Source: Favolaschia claudopus (Eukaryota; Basidiomycota; Agaricomycetes; Agaricales; Mycenaceae). Taken from it: DNA of 64,000 nt. Numbering within the stretch: the first letter of the stretch is position 1; every line of letters starts with the position of its first letter. The DNA is taken from positions 868,001-932,000 of the forward strand of contig JAWWNJ010000001.1 of assembly GCA_037176885.1 (NCBI GenBank), given 5' to 3'. Below are positions 44,611 to 56,200 of this stretch, piece by piece. Both the position numbers and the translations under genes were made by a program. Under the pieces are notes generated by a model that was not told where the DNA came from, did no database searches, and was given only the letters and a program-made list of their open reading frames with translations.

Positions 44611-45271
44611 TCAGAACCCACCCAAACAGTTGTCGCAGTCCTCGGGCGGCTCCTGAAAGGCAACAGAGCGCCGGGGTCTGCGGGGGCTACATCGTCGTTT
44701 CTGCGACACATCACGGTCTGCTATTGGGACCGGGGGATGCGGAAGGAACGACAAAGCACGGTCGAATTCCTCTTGCGAATGGGTCCGACGGATCGGCATG
44801 GGTGTGGGGTACGGCGTGCCGTGCACGTGGATCGCCACTGGTGGCTCGGGGGACATGGTGGGTGAGACGCATTCCTCCGTGGACTCGTCAGTCTCGGAAG
44901 AGAGGTCGGGGTGGAGCGCGGGGACGTCCAGCTCACACGCCTCGAAGGCGCGGGGGTGGAAGTAACTGCTGATGGGACGCACGCATGATAGAGGCGACTT
45001 GGGGTGGTAGACGCGTCCCCCCGCGCTCCGGCAATGCGCACGAGTTCTCCTCCACCTCGATAGGCGCGCGGTCGTACGATCCCGGGGAGTGGGTGTCGCC
45101 CGTAAGGGTGAGCCGGCCAGGAGTCGGAAAGTGAACGTGAGGTGAATACATCACGGCCTTCGAAGAAGCTGCGAAGGGCAAGGGATGCGAGGACGAGAAG
45201 GATTCATGTATTGGAGGTCCGGAGGGATCTGGTTCAGGAATGGCCTTCAAGATAGACCGCGGTTTGTGCAT
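44611..45271 (-). pseudogene. Small conserved-type hypothetical protein with a one-base frame break
   Basis: The frame starting at 45271 (MHKPRSILKAIPEPDPSG) includes VHFPTPGRLTLTGDTHSPGS followed by YDRAPI and CALPERGG, a pattern I associate with small hypothetical proteins of mushroom-forming fungi. Beyond a run of six C on the plus strand (45017-45022) the coherent sequence continues in another frame: VYHPKSPLSCVRPISSYFHP and then RAFEACELDVPALHPDLSSE. It ends RRSVAFQEPPEDCDNCLGGF at 44611. With five bases in the run the two parts join as ERGGRVYHPK. No intron explains the shift. Either the gene carries a one-base insertion or the assembly is wrong at this homopolymer. Function unknown; no domain or signal peptide is visible. 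Confidence 0.6.
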
Positions 45272-46077
45272 AACAAAGACTGTGGGACGACTCGGACGAG
45301 GGTATCCGCCTTCAACGTGGACAAGGACGCTGGCTTAAAACATGAGCACATGCGTCATGAGGCAATGTCTATCGGCGGTCCGCACCTTGCCCTGCGGTGT
45401 ACAAGTCCCAACTGGAGAAACGTAGAAAGCTGACGGTAATGAGGGAGGAGTGGGTCCGGTCAGCTCCGTCCTCTGATGAACCAATAGCAAATCGTCATGC
45501 CGACTGTGGGGTGAGAGACGGGTCTAGACGGTTGGAGTCGTTGGAGTCGACTGAATCAATAGCAGTGTCGCGTGCGGCGTCACTCTCGCGTGTCGGAGAT
45601 TTTCAGTAACAATTCCATATATGGAAGTTTCTTGGCGTGACGTCGTCCGTTCTACAACCCAAGTCAGTAACCAGTGAAAACCAAAGACGGAAGCAAAAAT
45701 CACGATGAGAGGAGCCAAAATTCGAGAGAAACCGCGCACGAAGAGTGAGCGTCAAGTCGAATGGGCGCTTGCCTCGTGCCGAACGGTCGGAGCTTATCAG
45801 GTCGAATCAAATCGAATCAGGTCGAGACTGTTCACATTCTAGAGGTGATTTTCGGATAAGTATAGAACCCGAGTGAGCGAGCTTTACTCACATCTATCGG
45901 ATTTCTCGACTTCGAATGTCGCGGAGTTGGTAAACCTCAGCAGCAGACTAGTTGTGGCTGAACACAACACGAGCGACGGCAAGAGTGTGGAGTCTTCATG
46001 TGTTTTCTTGAAGACAGCCAGCGTTAATTGCTTGGTGGGGAGAGGGCAACACCTATTCCGGATGGTTCTGAGGGGTG
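45272..46077. other. Intergenic, no supported gene
   Basis: Only short unsupported frames. A minus-strand frame at 45524-45739 has a hydrophobic start (RILAPLIVIFASVFGFHWLL) but no recognised family. It was not called. Confidence 0.3.
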
Positions 46078-46760
46078 TTGAGGAGCCCATAAGCGATATC
46101 GCGGCGAGAACGACCGCGGAATTGTTTGAGAGTTCAGATGGTGGTGGAGTGATACAGCGAGCTGTAAGAATATTTCAGGCCACGATCGCCCCGGCCAGAA
46201 AGTTCCAGCGGTCACAATTGAAGCAAGAATTCGGCTGGAGTCTCGGCGGTACTGAGAAAGCTGGATCGCGACTATATTGAGGAGCCCATAAGCGATATCG
46301 CCCCAAGAAAGACCACGAGTGAAGCTGGAGATTCACGGATGGCATTCAATTTGATGTCAAATTGATAGAACCGGCATAATAATCGAAAGTGGTCCCTCGA
46401 GCCAGAGAATTCCAGCGATGAGCACGGCAGTCTTCGCCATAATGAACACCGCGAACGACGTCGGAAGTTTATAGATGGCTCGGAGCGATGTCGCAAGCAA
46501 TCGAGAGACGTCACCCCGGCCACAAGAGGATTCCAGTGGTAATAACAGATTGACAGTAGTAGAAAGTCCGACGGCAAGCGAGATACTCTGTCCATTGAGA
46601 AAGATGATGACTATCCAATGCCAGCCTTCGCGCTCCAGAGTGCAGCCCAAATCGAGAAACGTCGTCCCGGACAGAATTCCAGGGTCAGTGTAAAGATCGA
46701 AAACAGATGCGTTGATGGCGGGCGTGTCGACGTAGGTCGACGTTGAGTAGAGCAAATGCT
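46078..46760. repeat. Degenerate tandem repeat region
   Basis: A 25-base string (ttgaggagcccataagcgat plus atcgc) occurs exactly at 46078-46102 and 46277-46301. A looser motif of the type ccccggccaga-a-ttccagcg recurs near 46185, 46400, 46515 and 46660, usually following a cgatcg/aatcgagag-like run. Read on the minus strand the region is hydrophobic in one frame (46357-46755), but no family was recognised. It looks like a decayed repeat of about 100-200 base units. Confidence 0.45.
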
Positions 46761-47524
46761 AAAGCAGCATGCGGTGCAGAAAGAGCGGCCTAGGTCAAAA
46801 CAGAAATCCACTCAGAGCGGAAGAAGCGACAGCTAACTTCTCAGATCCACTCTGGACAAGACACCGCAGACACCTCAATCTAACGCGTCTTCGAAACGGG
46901 GAACCAACTGTGACCAAGATGCGAGGAGGCATGAAGAAGGAAGGAAAAGGTTTCGCTACAGCTTGGTCGTGGCATTTAAGGATTTTCACCGTTCAATAGC
47001 GCGTCATTTGATCGTCATAAGTAGCTTGTCCCCAGCGATCGCGAAAAAGCTAAAATTCGCTGGCCGCGAGACTGAGCGAGACGGCGCTGCAGCATGAAGA
47101 CACAGTACACAACCGAGCTCACGAGAGCGAGAGAGAGGAAAAATCCAAAAGCAACCAAATTTTTTCTAGTCCAATACCGCCGAAAAAGGGCTTATTTCGC
47201 GGCTTTAAGCAGTAGAAAAAAGTATATCGACCGTTTTGCAATTGGAGGACAGAAGTTCCGTAGAAATGTCAAGAGTTCAGTGGGATGCAGCAAGACATTG
47301 AATTTGAGCTTGATAGCTGAGAATAAGTTGAGTGACGCGTTACCCGTCACGGTCACACCCTAATTGCTCCCCATATTTTCCATATTTTCCTCGTGCTTGA
47401 CGAGTTATCGCTAGTTCTTGGGAGGGCAATTCCGCAACCTGGTGCTCGCTCAACCGACCAACCTATCAGCGAACGCAAGGTCTCTGCTGATAGAGCCGGC
47501 ACATTCTCAGGCTGTCGAATTTCC
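46761..47524. other. Intergenic upstream of SRP14
   Basis: No supported gene. Contains repeated atattttcc (47371-47390) and should include the SRP14 promoter. Confidence 0.3.
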
Positions 47525-48195
47525 ATGGAATTGCTTGACACGAAACTGTACGCCTGGACGATTGATACTACGCCTTGTTCTCTAGCGGTCCTCACACCGA
47601 TCTAGTTTCTCCAACGGCTATCTGCACTCTTTGAATCTTCGAGAGATCAGGGCTCGATATGGCTTACGCATAAACGACGTATGCTCGCGCGCTCGTGTCT
47701 TACTCGTGCCTATACTCACGAATACTACTAGTAATTCACGATGGCCAGGATGTAGCTATGGCGCCCTCGAGCAGCGCCGATGACGAACGCGAATACCCGT
47801 GTCTTATCCGCGTAACGAACGGCGGTGAGGCCAAATTCTCCTCAAGAGTCAGGCACGCGATTACACCCTCTGGCGCCTCTAATCATATCCTGCATCTAGG
47901 TGAACTCCAGCGAACTCAAAAATTCCACGATGCGTATGGGACACTACTCAAAGCTTCTATGACCACGCTACGGAAACGAGACAAAAAGCGAGAGAAACAG
48001 CGTGCGGAGGAAGCTGTACAGCGGAAGAAGAAGCGGATGGAGGCTGTTGTGATCGATGGGCCGAAACGCGGTGCTGGGCGTAGAAAGCGGCAACGGCAGC
48101 TTAAGGCTGCTGGAAAGCAGGAGGAGTCACAGCGTAAAGCAAAACAACGTGAGGAGGCCGCCAATGCAAAAGCAACATCCACGAGTGCGTCATGA
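47525..48195 (+). CDS. SRP14: Signal recognition particle protein SRP14
   Basis: The Alu-domain subunit of the signal recognition particle, which binds SRP RNA and slows translation during ER targeting. Exon 47606-about 47668 reads FLQRLSALFESSRDQGSIWL then THKR. An intron ends at about 47730. The next exon reads IHDGQDVAMAPSSSADDERE then YPCLIRVTNGGEAKFSSRV, and later AYGTLLKASMTTLRKRDKKR then EKQR, all typical of SRP14. A Lys/Arg/Glu-rich tail ends at 48195. The first exon is not certain: an ATG at 47525 (MELLDTK) fits the family N-terminus, but the splice to the acceptor at 47604-47605 does not keep frame with the obvious gtacgc donor. The last 170 bases are duplicated just downstream. Confidence 0.85.
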
Positions 48196-48225
48196 CGCCT
48201 GGATGAGGCTGTCTAGCGTAACAAG

Positions 48226-48382
48226 GAGCGCATGGTGGCAGTTATGGGCCTGGGACGTGTCGTTGGGCGTAGAAAGCGGCAGCGGCAGCGTAAGGCTGCG
48301 GCGAAGCAGGCGGAATCACTGCTCAGGGTAAAACAGCGCAAGGCGGCCGCCATTGCAAAATTCACGAGTGCGTCGTGACGCC
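48226..48382 (+). repeat. Tandem duplicate of the SRP14 3' coding tail
   Basis: Bases 48226-48382 repeat 48031-48199, which encode the basic SRP14 tail. The core gggcgtagaaagcggcaacg / gggcgtagaaagcggcagcg starts at 48076 and 48265, and both copies end cgagtgcgtc(a/g)tgacgcc. The second copy can still be read as a similar basic peptide (GRRKRQRQRKAA ... KFTSAS) with its own stop. It lies beyond the SRP14 stop codon, so it would be 3' untranslated sequence. It has diverged moderately, including a 6-base deletion. Confidence 0.8.
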
Positions 48383-48874
48383 AGTGAGATCGTTCTTGCC
48401 TCTCTGTATTACTGTACCCAACTATCCATAATTTATTAGAGGCAACGCTACCGCGATATAATCGCGTACGCTCCATCCCCCGGGCATCTCATCCCGGTCC
48501 TCTCGAATTTCAATCGACTCTGTACTTGCTTTCCTGTGCCATTGAGGAAGTTGAGACACGGCTGGTTTTTCTCTCGCGCTGACACCTGCGTCACGGCTTT
48601 GTCTTTATCAGCGCACTAATATTTGTAGAAAGGTTTTCTCTTGTCCGACAATTGGATTGCTGCCGCTCTTTGACGGAACCGCCCGGTCAGAAGTGAGTTC
48701 TTGTACGATATGTCTAACACTCTAATTTCTATACAGCAATCGCATGTCAAAATGCCTTGAGAATTTCCGTGGTTACAGTTATCAGCCGCAGAATCAGTCC
48801 AATTGAAACGGGGCACGACTGTCTCCGTAGTCGTTCTGAAGGCACCGCGACTCCGTTCTGTAAAGAAACTGATT
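48383..48874. other. Intergenic, no supported gene
   Basis: About 490 bases between the SRP14 tail duplicate and the 3' end of the F-box-type gene. No motif-bearing frame was seen. Confidence 0.35.
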
Positions 48875-50403
48875 TCAGAACTCATTACGCGGGTATAACC
48901 ATAGGCTCACCTCCGCACAAAAAACGCGCAACCCTTCCGCCTTCATACTATCCAGCTTAGCCTCAAGAACGACTCCAGGATCAACCGCGTACACAGAACG
49001 CAACGGCGTTGTTCCCCAGCGCGAAGCCACCATGGTGCCGATCATCTCCTCGTGGTCTCTTGTAGGCGACTGAATCACCAGTGTCTCGAGCTGGGGGAGG
49101 AACAGGTCGGGTTGACGGGGTTTGAGGGTGAGGAACTCCATGAGAGGGGGCACCTTGGAGTAAGTGTAATCCCGCGAATGTGCGCCATAACCGTCCAGGG
49201 TCAGTAAAAGCTCTGTGATGCTGGCGTTCATGCGAAGAACCCGACGAAGTGCGGCAACTTCGGGGCAGCCCGCGATTATGTGGAGCTTTCGGAGACTCGG
49301 ATGAGTATGGATTGCATATTGCACGTCCGGGAGCCTGTGGAGGAGTCCGTCTGGGATTGCCAGTTCCGTGAGGGCAGGCAGACGGAGCCATCTGGGCCAT
49401 ACCCATTCCTCCTCGATCGCATGGAAGAAGCGTTCTGTCATTATCCGGAGCTGGCGTAGTTTGGTGAGTCTGACGGCGGGCTTGATTCCATATGCGAAGG
49501 GATCCTCGAAATGAACTTCGTCGGCGATGACGAGGCTGCAGGATTCGAGATTTGGGAGAGATTGGAGGGCGTCGATGTGTGCAGCCCATGTACCAAGCGC
49601 TTCGTAATGGGTCAATTGGGCCCAAGGCAAGGTGAGGGATGGGTAGCCTGCGTTGTCCACGTGGAGGCTTCGGAGTTCGGGGGCTATTGCGAAATGGTTG
49701 CTTGAAGGTGGGCAAGAATAGTAGTCCTCGTCTGCTTCTTCGTCTGAGTCGTCTCTACTATAGACGGAGAGGGTCTCTAGAATCGGCAAACGGCCTCGGA
49801 CGCCCGCAAGCCGCATGAGTTGCGAAGCCGTGATGCGCAGTGTCTTCCACCGTGTCGAGTGCTGAACGAGCGCCTGCAGCGCTCGCTCCGCGATGTATTC
49901 ATCCTGCTCGTGCATTTGGCGTAGTCGAAGATGATATCCAGCGGAGCCTTGCCCGAACGGGTGAGCTGACTTTCGAGCATTCCGAGCGAGTAGAGTTCGC
50001 CGTCGACAACGTCGCCACCTTGAATGAGGATGGAAGACCACAACCCTGGAGTGGCCAGTGCTACCGCCCTCCCGTAACGAGAAACATGGCCGAGGATCCA
50101 AGGACTCTCCTCGAGAGCTTCATACCATGGGATATTTCGAGCCTCGGAGATGTGGGGAAGACAGAGGAGGAAGATGCGGGATAGCATTGCTGCAGACAGC
50201 CGCCTAATGGGAGAAAGGATGGAACTGCAGAGTCGGATTGTTTCGCGCAAGGAGGCTTCCTGATTGCGCCGAAAGGTTGAGCCACCTGCGAATTGACGCA
50301 GGTCATTCAAAGCCTTGTCCCTGATGGCTCGAATTTCGAGTGCTTCGCGTGCTAGGGGTGCCTCATTGACGGCGAGAAGCCGAGAGAGTGCAAGAGAAGG
50401 CAT
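48875..50403 (-). pseudogene. F-box-type protein with leucine-rich region, one-base frame break
   Basis: The start at 50403 gives MPSLALSRLLAVNEAPLARE and a segment LSPIRRLSAAMLSRIFLLCL, typical of the F-box-like start of large Agaricomycete F-box families. The frame runs to SQLTRSGKAPLDIIFDY (about 49922). The coherent continuation, RQMHEQDEYIAERALQALVQ followed by HSTRWKTLRI and an LRR-like series to 48875 (LYPRNEF), is in another frame. Adding one base at about 49919-49921 would join them; no GT-AG intron fits. The gene is either recently broken or misassembled there. Such proteins are presumed substrate adaptors of SCF ubiquitin ligases; targets are unknown. Confidence 0.7.
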
Positions 50404-50739
50404 ATGCAATGCAATGAGGTAGAAGGAGGAGTCGAGGGAGGTCGAGGGATCAGACCCGGAGTGCCAGACCTACATGAGACTTTTCACTCGTGGGCCCCTG
50501 TGAGGCGGATTGATTCGAGGCGAAACTCGGTGTACTATGCAAGTCATTCAATGATGCTTGAGCTGCTTTAGAAAGCAGGGGCTGCTTTGCCTGCCATTGG
50601 GAAAGTAAGAACGAAAGCAAAAAAATAATAATGGAGTGACCGGAGTGGGTTAGGGGGCCTGTTTTTATGCAGTTCCAGACTTGTCCCCACGCACCGACTG
50701 AGGAAGCGCGAATGCCATCCGTCTTTACAATCTGCTAGT

Positions 50740-50827
50740 GTGTCTCCGACGGGAATCGAACCCGCAAGTTAACTTCTCGAAAGAGAAGTTAGACTGAGTT
50801 GGTAAACCAACTCTGCCAAAGAGGCAC
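50740..50827 (-). tRNA. tRNA-like sequence, isotype undetermined
   Basis: The minus strand has a clear T-arm (GCGGG-TTCGATT-CCCGT), a D-loop-like AGTTGGTTTA, and GTGCCTC near the 5' end facing GAGACAC at the 3' end with one mismatch. An 8-base-pair hairpin (AACTTCTC/GAGAAGTT) lies between. The length of 88 bases suggests either a long variable arm or a short intron. I could not fold a standard anticodon arm with a well-paired acceptor stem, so the isotype is open and it may be a tRNA pseudogene. Confidence 0.45.
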
Positions 50828-51293
50828 AGAAAATCATCTGCGGCAAAGAGATAGATCATCTGTGGTCCCGAGGCTTTTCGTGAAAAGAAAGCAAAGGGAA
50901 GCTATATGAGAGCAGGAGGGCATCAATTTGGATTTGTGTCCAGAAGCGTCCGTCAAATTCAGCGCTGAAAACAAATATCCTAGACCAAGAACACCTATTT
51001 ACCATTCGCTTCAGCCTATGCAAGTTTGATGCAAGTCTCTGTCACCTGGGCCTGAATGATTTTCGCGGATCTACTAACATCAATTTTATGCTCCATCAGA
51101 GCGTCTCACGCCTGTTACGTCCTATGTGAGAAGACGCCCATGGCGCAGCACGTTGGGAGCACGAAATTAGTGTGAAATTACTGCTTTGGGTTGAGATTGT
51201 TGATACGTCAAGCATCCGGGGATAAGTTGCAGTGCTTGGCGTAATGCCGTAACGGCGCGTGAGGACCTGTGAGGACAGCGAATCAGAAATACT
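50828..51293. other. Intergenic, no supported gene
   Basis: About 470 bases without a supported frame, following the tRNA-like sequence. Confidence 0.3.
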
Positions 51294-51433
51294 GTGACAA
51301 CAGTGACTGCGTCACTCTTCGCTCTTCGACTTCGACCACCATCTCCCCCGCCAGCGATACCCGTACCAATATTCCCGTTTGCCGACGATAACTTGAGCTT
51401 CCCCAGCGACCCCTACGAACTCGCCCAGTCTAA

Positions 51434-52460
51434 ATGGCACCCAATCCTCTCAATGCTATCATCAAAGACTATGCAAAGGCCACCATCGCCCGAGCTGATT
51501 ATCAACCGGACTTGCCGACACTAAAGCACTCGACCCTGGGTTCCAGTTCGTGCCGGAAATGCTCAAGTTATCCACGCCTTCAAAATAGATGGGCGGGGTT
51601 TTTTTCAATCCGCCTTTTCTCTCACCTTGCGCGACATCTGCGGTAGCTCAGGAATTGAGTTTTCTACCGCCCTGCATACGGTAATTCTTCTGTCGCTTAG
51701 AATTCATTCTCTTCCTCTTCTTACCCTCTGTAGACGGTAGAACACAATATCGTGTCGGTGACGATACTGCGCGAGGTCATCAAAAAGATCCCATTCGAGC
51801 AAGTCATGCAAATTCCTGAGGTCGAAAAACACAAACTGGGCCCCATCGTTGATCAAATTTACGTCTACACTGGCGCTTTATTCGAAGACAGCGGCGAAAG
51901 GTTTGATGTCGTCCGTAGCTGGGTTGCGGCAGGTGTTCCAACCTCTCATCGAGTCTGCTGCCGCCAAACACCAAGAGCTGTCAGTCATTCCATCATATCT
52001 CGCCCGTCTTCTCAATCCATTTTAGTTGCGGGTCAGAGAGAGTAGATGAACAGGTCAAATTCGGTCTGTCGTATCTCTTTTTCGGTTTTCCTGTGCTCAC
52101 CTAGATGCCAAACAGAATACGATCTTTTGGAGCGAGTTTACTGTTGGCAAGTGGGGCGGGCGAATCGGATCCTTGCAGACCAAACTCCTGGAGATTCATA
52201 CTGCTCTGTTGGCCGTCCTTTCTCCGCCTCCAACGTCGCCCAATTGGGTACCTCAATTTACGCTCAATCACGATCAAAATCTCAACGCCAACCTTGTTCC
52301 TCGCATCCATTCTGTCTTTCAATCTGGTAGCGTGCCGGATGCGCTCTGGCTCTGTGAGTCTTACATGCAAGAAGATACCTCGCAATCACAATCCTATCTA
52401 CTCTCTCCCATCATGCTCAATGTATGTTTCCCATCCGCATTCCAGGCTAGAGTTGACCGA
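51434..52460 (+). pseudogene. Unidentified coding region, probably decayed
   Basis: Protein-like stretches lie in different frames. They begin MAPNPLNAIIKDYAKATIAR followed by ADYQPDLPTL. Next comes VIHAFKIDGRGFFQSAF with SLTLRDI, reaching a plausible donor near 51680 and an acceptor at about 51734. Then TVEHNIVSVTILREVIKKIP precedes FEQVMQIPEVEKHKLGPIVD and FEDSGERFDVVRSWVAAG, then VFQPLIESAAAKHQEL. Finally LQTKLLEIHTALLAVLSPPP and IHSVFQSGSVPDALWLCESY appear near 52165-52370. Some shifts can be introns, but the one near 51520 has no splice sites. I do not recognise the family. It is either a many-exon gene with a frame break or a pseudogene. Confidence 0.4.
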
Positions 52461-53274
52461 ACTGTCTAGACACCGCCAGCATCTTCGTCACCCAATGCTC
52501 CGTCATGCCCATCTTTTTCCTTCGGCGACTGTGCGTTACATCCTTTTCGTCCTGGTACTTTTGCTGACTGTCTCACAGATGAGTGGCCGTCACCGCTGGG
52601 CCACAATCCCACTCAACGTCCTCTCCCCAGCCCCCTTCGATCCCCGCGTTCGATACGCTTCTTGAGCCCAGTCCAATGCTCTCCTTCTTCTTTTTGTCGT
52701 TCACCAAGAACTCCCCGTCAATTCGGTGCATCGCTTACAAATTCACTCCTACCATCCTTCTCCCCGGCAGTACCTTCTGCGTCCACCTCATCCTATACCA
52801 CCTAGGTCTTCGCTCCTTATCGCTCTCCTTCCAACGCCTCAACTTTTGACTCGACCTAGACTGCGGAGTGCTTCACCATGACTAGCTGCTTGGATCTTGT
52901 GTCTCGGACTCATACTCGCCGCAAGATTGGACATCCTACTTTCGTTTCCTGTTTCTTTTCTGAATCGTTGTGTATTTTGGGTTCTGAGTCGTGGTAGTTC
53001 TGTATCTTATTCACATTGCCATGATATATGTCACTGTATGGCCAGGCGCCTGTGTGCAGAACTTGGAATTTACTCGCCCCATATCCCACCTTCTAAATTG
53101 AGACAAAAGCGGTTGTTTGATCTTGCTAGTCATTGGCCTCCCCTTTTTTTGACTGTTTTCCTTTCGTTGTACTGGTCCTGTCGCGTCAACACCCTTAACC
53201 TCGTACCTTGATCGGGATTTTCGTCGGCGCCCAAAGATTGGGGGGAGGCTGTATCCAGCGCGTCAAGCTTCAGA
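52461..53274. other. Intergenic, no supported gene
   Basis: About 800 bases, pyrimidine-rich on the plus strand, upstream of the NAT10/KRE33-type gene. It should contain that gene's promoter. The frames seen have no motifs. Confidence 0.35.
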
Positions 53275-56200
53275 ATGCGCAAGCAATTGGATCCCAGAAT
53301 CCCGATTCTCATCAACAATAATGTGACGAAAAACAATAGGTCCTTCATCGTTTTGGTCGGCGACAAAGGAAGGGATCAAGTGCGTCTAGTAGCTGCAGAG
53401 AATTTCAATGGAATTTTCACCGGGGTGTATAGATTGTGAACCTCCACTTCTTATTGTCGCAAGCAAGAGTATCAGCTAGACCCTCGGTGCTCTGGTGTTA
53501 CAAAAAGGAACTTGGATTCACGAGGTTGGTCTGATAGCTCATTCAATGTTTGTGTCCATCCTATTCGTGGGCCTACAACCGTTTTTCAATCGCTAACTCG
53601 ATTTCAGTCACCGCAAGAACCGCGAGGCCAAAATTAAGCGTGATGTCAAGCGTGGACTCCGAGAGCCAAACGACCAGAACCCGTTCGAGATTTTCGTGAC
53701 TGTAACTGACATACGATATACGTGCGTGGTTTATTACGGCTGTTTGGCCCTTTTCATGAATCGCGGCTCAGGTATTATAAAGAGTCCGAGAAGATTCTCG
53801 GAAACACGTATGGGATGTGTGTCCTTCAGGACTTTGAGGCTATAACGCCGAATTTACTGGCGCGGACGATCGAGACCGTCGAGGGAGGGGGTCTGATAGT
53901 CTTGCTTCTGAAAACTATGACAAGTTTGAAGCAGTTGTATACCATGACGATGGTAGGTCATTTCTACTGCTACTCGCCGGTTCTTTTGCTCACTACGATA
54001 TATAGGACGTACATGCACGGTATAGGACGGCGTCGCATGATTCTGTTGTAGCCCGTTTCAACGAACGGTTCATACTCTCGCTCGGGTCTTGCGACGATTG
54101 CCTGTTCCTCGACGACGAACTCAATGTACTTCCCATCTCCCGAGGGAAGGACATAACCCCGCTTGAAGATGACGACGTTCCCAAAACACCTCCAGATCAG
54201 GCACAACTCGAAGAACTGCGACAAAGTCTCGCTGATACAACTCCTGCAGGGCCTCTCCTCACGCTTGCGAAGACACTGGATCAAGCACAGGCTCTGCTGA
54301 CCTTCATCGAGGCTATATCAGAGAAAACTCTGTCGTCCACGGTCACGCTTACCGCCGCTCGCGGACGTGGAAAATCTGCTGCACTCGGGCTAGCTATCGC
54401 ATCGGCCCTGGCGCATGGCTATTCGAACATCTTCGTGACCAGTCCCAGTCCTGAAAACTTGAAAACACTTTTTGAGTTCATCTTCAAAGGCATGGACGTG
54501 CTAGGGTATGAAGAGCATTTGGATTACGACATTATGCAGAGCGTCGATACCGAGGGTGGAGCCAAGGGAGCTATTGTCCGAGTCGATATCTTCAAGAACC
54601 ATCGACAAACCATTCAAGTAGGATACACAGGCCAATTTGCGTTCTCTCACTGATGATTCTGTATACAGTACATCCAACCCCAAGATGCGCATGTCCTTGG
54701 ACAAGCGGAGCTAGTCATCATCGACGAAGCAGCGGCCATCCCTCTCCCTCTCGTCCGCAATCTTTTTGGCCCTTATCTCGTGTTCATGGCCTCCACCATC
54801 AACGGCTACGAAGGCACCGGACGGAGTCTATCGCTCAAGCTCATCCAGCAGCTCCGCGAGAGCACTCGGCCGTCTTTATCCAAACCACCGGCCGGCACAG
54901 CCAAAGACGAAGACAATAAGTCCTCCGCTCCCTCGAAAAAACACGCGAAATCTGCTCCCAAAGCGCGGACGCTGCGCGAGCTGAAGCTCACCACCCCCAT
55001 CCGGTACGGCGTCGGGGATAAGATTGAGAAGTGGTTGTACAACGTCCTCTGCCTCAACGCCACCACTTCATCCTCGTCCGGCCATCGAGGGACGCCGCAT
55101 CCCTCGACATGTACCCTCTTCTACGTGAACAGAGACACGCTGTTCAGCTACCACCCCGCAAGCGAGGTCTTCCTACAGCGGATGATGGCTCTTTACGTCG
55201 CCTCGCATTACAAGAACCAGCCGAACGACCTCCAGATGCTCTCCGATGCCCCGGCGCATCATCTCTTCGTGCTCCTCCCGCCGATAAAGGATGACGAGGA
55301 GGTTCTTCCGGAGCCGCTGGTGGTGTTGCAGGTCGCGCTCGAGGGCGGCTTGAGTAAAGAGGTGGTAGCCGATGCCTCAGGCCGTGGACGTGGGGCAGTG
55401 GGGGATATGATTCCTTGGGTTATCAGCGGACAGTTTTTGGAGAGTGGGTTCGCTGCGTTGAATGGAGGGAGGATTGTGAGGGTGGCGTGTGATCCTGATT
55501 ATGCGGGGGTGCGTTTGTTCGGACTTTCTGCTGCCGGGGTTGTTTCTGACATGAGATAGATGGGCTACGGATCGCGAGCGCTAGAGGCTTTGAATGCTTT
55601 CTACAGTGGGGAGTACTACAATTTCAATGAAAATGACTCCGCTGCGCCGGTCTATCCCAATCTCGGGGATTTTGACGCCGTAGGTCCTTGTGTTTGGCGC
55701 CCTTAATGGCCTCTAACTGGTATCATCACTGCAGACGTCAAGCAATTTGCAGACAGAAACACCCGCCGTACGTGCTGTGTCCAGCATGCCTCCTTTACTC
55801 CAACGGCTATCCGAGAGGAAACCCGAGATATTAGATTATCTCGGTGTGAGCTACGGCCTGACTAGCCAGCTTCTTCGGTGAGTCGTGCTTATTTCCGTCG
55901 ACTCGCTCATCTTGACGACCTTTGGCAGATTTTGGAAGCGGGCAGGATATATACCGTTGTATCTGCGACAGACCACGAGCGACCTGACCGGCGAGCACAG
56001 TTGTGTGATGGTACGGGGGCTGAATAGCGGGTCTGACAGTCCTGAATGGTTGGGTGAATTTGCTAAAGGTTCGAGCTCTCTTTGTGTCGAGAATCCTTGC
56101 CGTTGTTGATATTCGTTGCTTTAGATTTCCGACGACGGTTTTTGTCTCTCCTGTCTTACAAGTTCCGTGAATTTGGAAGCGTAACATCGTTGAGTATCCT

